From positions 1 through 10,897 of the forward strand of contig CAYJOG010000057.1 of assembly GCA_964371695.1 (NCBI GenBank): a stretch of 10,897 nt of DNA. Direction: 5' to 3'. The notes under the pieces are model-generated. The model searched no databases. It was not told the origin of the DNA and worked only from the letters and a program-made list of their open reading frames with translations. The translations under genes were made by a program, and so were the position numbers. Below, in pieces: positions 8,272 through 10,897 of the stretch. The stretch comes from CAYJOG01 sp964371695 [NCBI: uncultured bacterium] (GTDB lineage: Bacteria > CAYJOG01). Position 1 is the first letter of the stretch. Each line of letters opens with the position of its first letter.

Positions 8272-9186
8272 CCCCCCATGCCCACACTGCCTGTTCCCAA
8301 ACCCGGCCAGCCGCCGCCCGTGGCGCTGGTGACAGGGGCCAGCGGTCAGGTGGGGGGGCATCTGGCCCGTCTGCTTTTGCAAAAGGGGTGGGAGGTGCTG
8401 GCCCCCGGCCCGGACGCGCTGGACCTGAACCAGCCGGACGCCCTCACCGGCTGGCTGGCCGGGCGGCGGTTTGACCTCACCTGTCATGCCGCTGCTTATA
8501 CCCAGGTGGACCTGGCCGAGGCGCACCCAGAGGACGCCCGCCGCGTCAACGTGCTGGCCACGCAAATTCTGTCAGACCACACCCAGAGCACCGGCGGCCT
8601 GCTGCTCACCTTTGGCACCGATTATGTCTTCACCGACTGGCCCCATCCGGGCCAGGCCATTCCCGAAACCGCCACGCCCAGTCCGCGGGGTGTTTACGCC
8701 AGCACCAAACGGGAGGCCGAACTGGCGGCACTGAGCCATGCCAACACGCTGGTGGTGCGCACCAGCGGCGTGTATGACCCGGCGGGGGTGAACTTTGTGG
8801 CGGCGATTCTCAGCCGTCTGGTCAAAGAGGGCAGCGCCCAGGTGGTGAACGACCAGTTCACCGTGCCCACGCCCGCCGGGCCGCTGGCGGCGTGGTCGCT
8901 GGCGGCGCTGGAAAAAGGCGCGCGGGGGCTGCTGCATCTCGTGCCCTCTGGCGCGCCCTGCTGGTTTGACGTGGCCAGCGTGACCAGTGAGGTGTTTGCC
9001 CGCCGCACGGGCAGGGCGGTGACGGTAAGCCCCACCACCACGGCGGCTTTTGTGCGCCCCGCGCCCCGGCCTGCGTGGTCGGTGCTGGACAACACGCTGG
9101 CTCGCGAGAAATGGGGGCTGGACCTGCCGGGCTGGCGCGCACTGCTGGTGGACGCTCTGAAGGACTGGCCGCTGCCGGGGGGATAA
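8269..9186 (+). CDS. RmlD-like NAD(P)-dependent sugar-nucleotide reductase (extended SDR)
   Basis: A 305-residue protein from ATG 8269, or 302 from ATG 8278. The reading frame is open upstream to 8197, but that part is the inverted-repeat element and is probably untranslated. The Rossmann motif is GASGQVGG (23-30). RmlD-type landmarks follow: HAAAYTQVDLAEAHPEDARR (73-92), FGTDYVFTDW (115-124), catalytic Y143 and K147 in VYASTKREAE, VVRTSGVYDPAGVNFV (162-177) and VVNDQFTVPTPAGPLA (192-207). RmlD reduces dTDP-4-dehydrorhamnose to dTDP-rhamnose. Here no rmlA, rmlB or rmlC is adjacent, so another 4-keto-sugar or a related substrate is possible. The Pro-rich first 18 residues are not part of the fold. 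No good Shine-Dalgarno is visible at either start. It is convergent with the ATPase gene downstream. Confidence 0.88.
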   Translation: MPPMPTLPVPKPGQPPPVALVTGASGQVGGHLARLLLQKGWEVLAPGPDALDLNQPDALTGWLAGRRFDLTCHAAAYTQVDLAEAHPEDARRVNVLATQILSDHTQSTGGLLLTFGTDYVFTDWPHPGQAIPETATPSPRGVYASTKREAELAALSHANTLVVRTSGVYDPAGVNFVAAILSRLVKEGSAQVVNDQFTVPTPAGPLAAWSLAALEKGARGLLHLVPSGAPCWFDVASVTSEVFARRTGRAVTVSPTTTAAFVRPAPRPAWSVLDNTLAREKWGLDLPGWRALLVDALKDWPLPGG

Positions 9187-9191
9187 AAAAC

Positions 9192-9402
9192 ATCGCCCTT
9201 TTACCCTCTCCCCTTTACGGGGAGAGGGTGGTTTGGGATGGGGCGTAGCCCCGGCCCAAACCGGGTGAGGGGTTTAAAATGGACAAAATCTCAGTGGTTT
9301 TTTGTCTTTTTCCTGAACCCCTCACCCGGATGCTGGCCAGAAAGAGCTTGGCCAGCATCCACCCTCTCCCCGTAAAGGGGAGAGGGTAAGGATGGCGGCG
9401 AT
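9192..9402. mobile_element. Nested inverted-repeat element between convergent genes (element D)
   Basis: Two 27-bp hairpins at 9203-9229 and 9361-9387 (11-bp stems ACCCTCTCCCC/GGGGAGAGGGT, 5-nt loops) are exact inverted copies of each other. Inside are a left hairpin (TTTGGG 9232-9237 with CCCAAA 9255-9260, plus GGGGC/GCCCC within) and an unrelated right hairpin (ATGCTGGCCA 9330-9339 with TGGCCAGCAT 9349-9358). A 14-bp perfect stem (9261-9274 with 9316-9329) contains GGGTGAGGGG and closes an AT-rich centre. ATCGCC (9192-9197) and GGCGAT (9397-9402) may mark the ends. The layout equals that of element C. It may act as a two-way terminator. In the 312-bp gap 9187-9498, the part 9403-9498 shows nothing recognisable. 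Confidence 0.75.
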
Positions 9403-9498
9403 TCGTTGCACAAGCAGGTATCCATGCACAGCGACTTATGTCGTCATATATAACAGCGATGGACACCGCGCCTACTCCACATATTTATTGAATCCGCC

Positions 9499-10897
9499 TC
9501 ACGGCGTTTCGCCCTGCCAGCTTCGGTGGATGGACAGGTGTGGGCCGTCCCAGGAAAGCGACAGGTAGTGGTCCAGTTGGGGGGCCACGTCGGGCAGGTG
9601 GCTGATGAGGAAGATCTGCTGGAAGTTGGGCTGCATGGTGCGCAAAAGCGCCATGAACAGCGCCCGGCGGTCGGTGTCAAAAGCCGAGAGTGGTTCGTCC
9701 AGAAACAGGAACGGTCTGCCGGGGCCACCATCGCCAATGCCGGTGCTGCGCGCCAGTGCCAGCCGGAGCGCGATGAACATCTGGTCTGCCGTGCCGCCGC
9801 TCAGGTGGCTGATGTCCACCAGTCCGCCCCGCTCGGGGCTGAACACCGACAGGTCAAAGTCTTCGTCCAGCTCCACCTCGTGATAACGCCCCGCCGTGAG
9901 CTTGCCCAGGATGTGGCTGAAATAGGCCCGTATCTGCGGCACGATACGCCGCCGGGCGCGGTCCACCGTAATGGCCAGACACTCGCGCAGCGTCACCATT
10001 TCCTCGCGGCGGCGGTCCAGCAGTTTCAGGCGCTGCACAATGCGTTTTTCTTCCTGCTGGTGGTTTTTCAGTCGCCGCAGGGTTTCCTCCATCTGTTCCT
10101 TCATGCCCATCAGCCGGGCTTCTTCTATGAAGGTGGCGGCGTGGGCATCCTTGTGGCGCTGCAATTCTTTCAGCAGGGCGTCAAAGGCGGTTTCGGAAAG
10201 GTCTTCTTCAGCCTGGGCGGTGGTTTTTTTGCGATAGGCCGCTTCGGTGAGTTGGCCGATTTCCTGTATCAGCGAGGTCTTGTCGCGCTCCAGCGGCACC
10301 TGGGCCGCCAGCAGGTGGCGTTGTTCTTCGCGCTCGGTGCGGGCGGCCTCGCGGGCGGTCTCGGCGGCGGTGTGTTTTTCTTCCAGTTCCGCCAGTTTCT
10401 GACGCACGTCTTCGGCCTGTTCCAGGGGCAGGCGGAACCCCGTCACTTCCTTTTCCAGGCCGTCCACCACCATGCGGGCCTCGGCGATGAGGGTGACCAG
10501 TTGTTCGTATTGCCGCATCAGCGCCGGCTTGCCCAGTGTGCTTTTTTTAAGCTCGCCGATTTCGCGGTGAATCTCGTCCCGCCCCTGCAGGGCCTGACGA
10601 TAGGCCGCCTCAAAACCCCCCTCCAGAAAAGGCGCAAGCGGCGCGGTGGCGGGCAAAAATATGCCCACGGGGGCGATTTCTTTCAGGAATCCACGCAAGA
10701 GGTCCAGCAGTTCGTCGGTGAGGCTGTCGCGGAACTCCGCCAGCGAGGCGGCGCTCTCTTTGGCCTGGGCCAGGGTGGCGATGGGCAGGTCGTCCCAAAA
10801 GGCCAGCAGGCGGCGCAGATAGGCCAGATTTTCTTCGGCTTTGGCCGCCTCGGTGCGGGCCTGCACCGCTTCACCGCCGCGGCGATCGACCCGGCCG
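9499..10897 (-). CDS. SbcC/YhaN-like SMC-type ATPase, C-terminal part (cut by window edge)
   Basis: The frame is open to the right edge, so the start and the Walker A lobe lie outside; 465 residues are visible. A possible GTG at 10866 is internal. The first roughly 320 residues are charged and helical, rich in Glu, Lys, Arg and Leu, as in long coiled coils. The C-terminal ATPase lobe has the ABC signature LSGGTADQMFIALRLALARS (9804-9745), Walker B FLFLDEPLSAFD (about 9711-9676) and the switch histidine in FLISHLPD (about 9609-9586). This pattern defines SMC/Rad50/SbcC-type ATPases; the wording resembles the YhaN (COG4717) group, which usually pairs with a YhaO/SbcD-type metallophosphoesterase for DNA end processing. 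Such a partner would be expected beyond the right edge. The role in DNA repair is inferred from the family. Confidence 0.88.
   Translation of the reverse strand, partial: GRVDRRGGEAVQARTEAAKAEENLAYLRRLLAFWDDLPIATLAQAKESAASLAEFRDSLTDELLDLLRGFLKEIAPVGIFLPATAPLAPFLEGGFEAAYRQALQGRDEIHREIGELKKSTLGKPALMRQYEQLVTLIAEARMVVDGLEKEVTGFRLPLEQAEDVRQKLAELEEKHTAAETAREAARTEREEQRHLLAAQVPLERDKTSLIQEIGQLTEAAYRKKTTAQAEEDLSETAFDALLKELQRHKDAHAATFIEEARLMGMKEQMEETLRRLKNHQQEEKRIVQRLKLLDRRREEMVTLRECLAITVDRARRRIVPQIRAYFSHILGKLTAGRYHEVELDEDFDLSVFSPERGGLVDISHLSGGTADQMFIALRLALARSTGIGDGGPGRPFLFLDEPLSAFDTDRRALFMALLRTMQPNFQQIFLISHLPDVAPQLDHYLSLSWDGPHLSIHRSWQGETP

Overview
The window is GC-rich bacterial DNA with six protein-coding regions separated by unusually structured intergenic DNA. 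The gene families (cytosolic aconitase A, a permuted ATP-grasp enzyme, an RmlD-type reductase, an SbcC/YhaN-like ATPase) and the style of intergenic palindromes suggest a member of the Pseudomonadota. The species cannot be read from the window. No tRNA, rRNA, CRISPR, transposase, integrase or phage gene is visible.

Layout. At 1-310 is a hairpin-packed non-coding stretch. At 311-1594 (-) is a probable circularly permuted ATP-grasp protein. At 1595-1932 is an intergenic region holding a 231-bp nested inverted-repeat element. At 1933-3189 (-) is a membrane-anchored ankyrin-repeat protein with long Lys/Pro/Ala-rich tethers. It diverges from acnA at 3328-6039 (+), aconitate hydratase with all three Fe-S cysteines. 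At 6040-6573 is 534 bp without a gene, holding two 121-bp direct repeats and three copies of an ATTCCC-N8-GGGAAT palindrome. At 6574-7998 (-) is an aldehyde dehydrogenase, divergent from an RmlD-like NAD(P)-dependent reductase at 8269-9186 (+). A third inverted-repeat element lies between these two. A fourth structured region (9192-9402) sits between the convergent reductase and the C-terminal part of an SMC/Rad50-like ATPase at 9499-10897 (-), which runs off the right edge.

The genes do not form an obvious pathway or operon. Each looks like a stand-alone unit. Only acnA has a firmly assigned reaction (citrate/isocitrate interconversion).

The most interesting content is the intergenic DNA. 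Three elements that differ in sequence (1658-1888, 8060-8271, 9192-9402) share one plan: outer palindromes that are inverted copies of each other, an inner hairpin of unrelated sequence on each side, and an AT-rich centre. In two of them the centre is closed by a stem containing GGGTGAGGGG/CCCCTCACCC. Position 147-287 carries five perfect hairpins almost end to end. These look like non-autonomous mobile or REP/MITE-like elements, or structured 3' RNA; the window holds no enzyme that would mobilise them.
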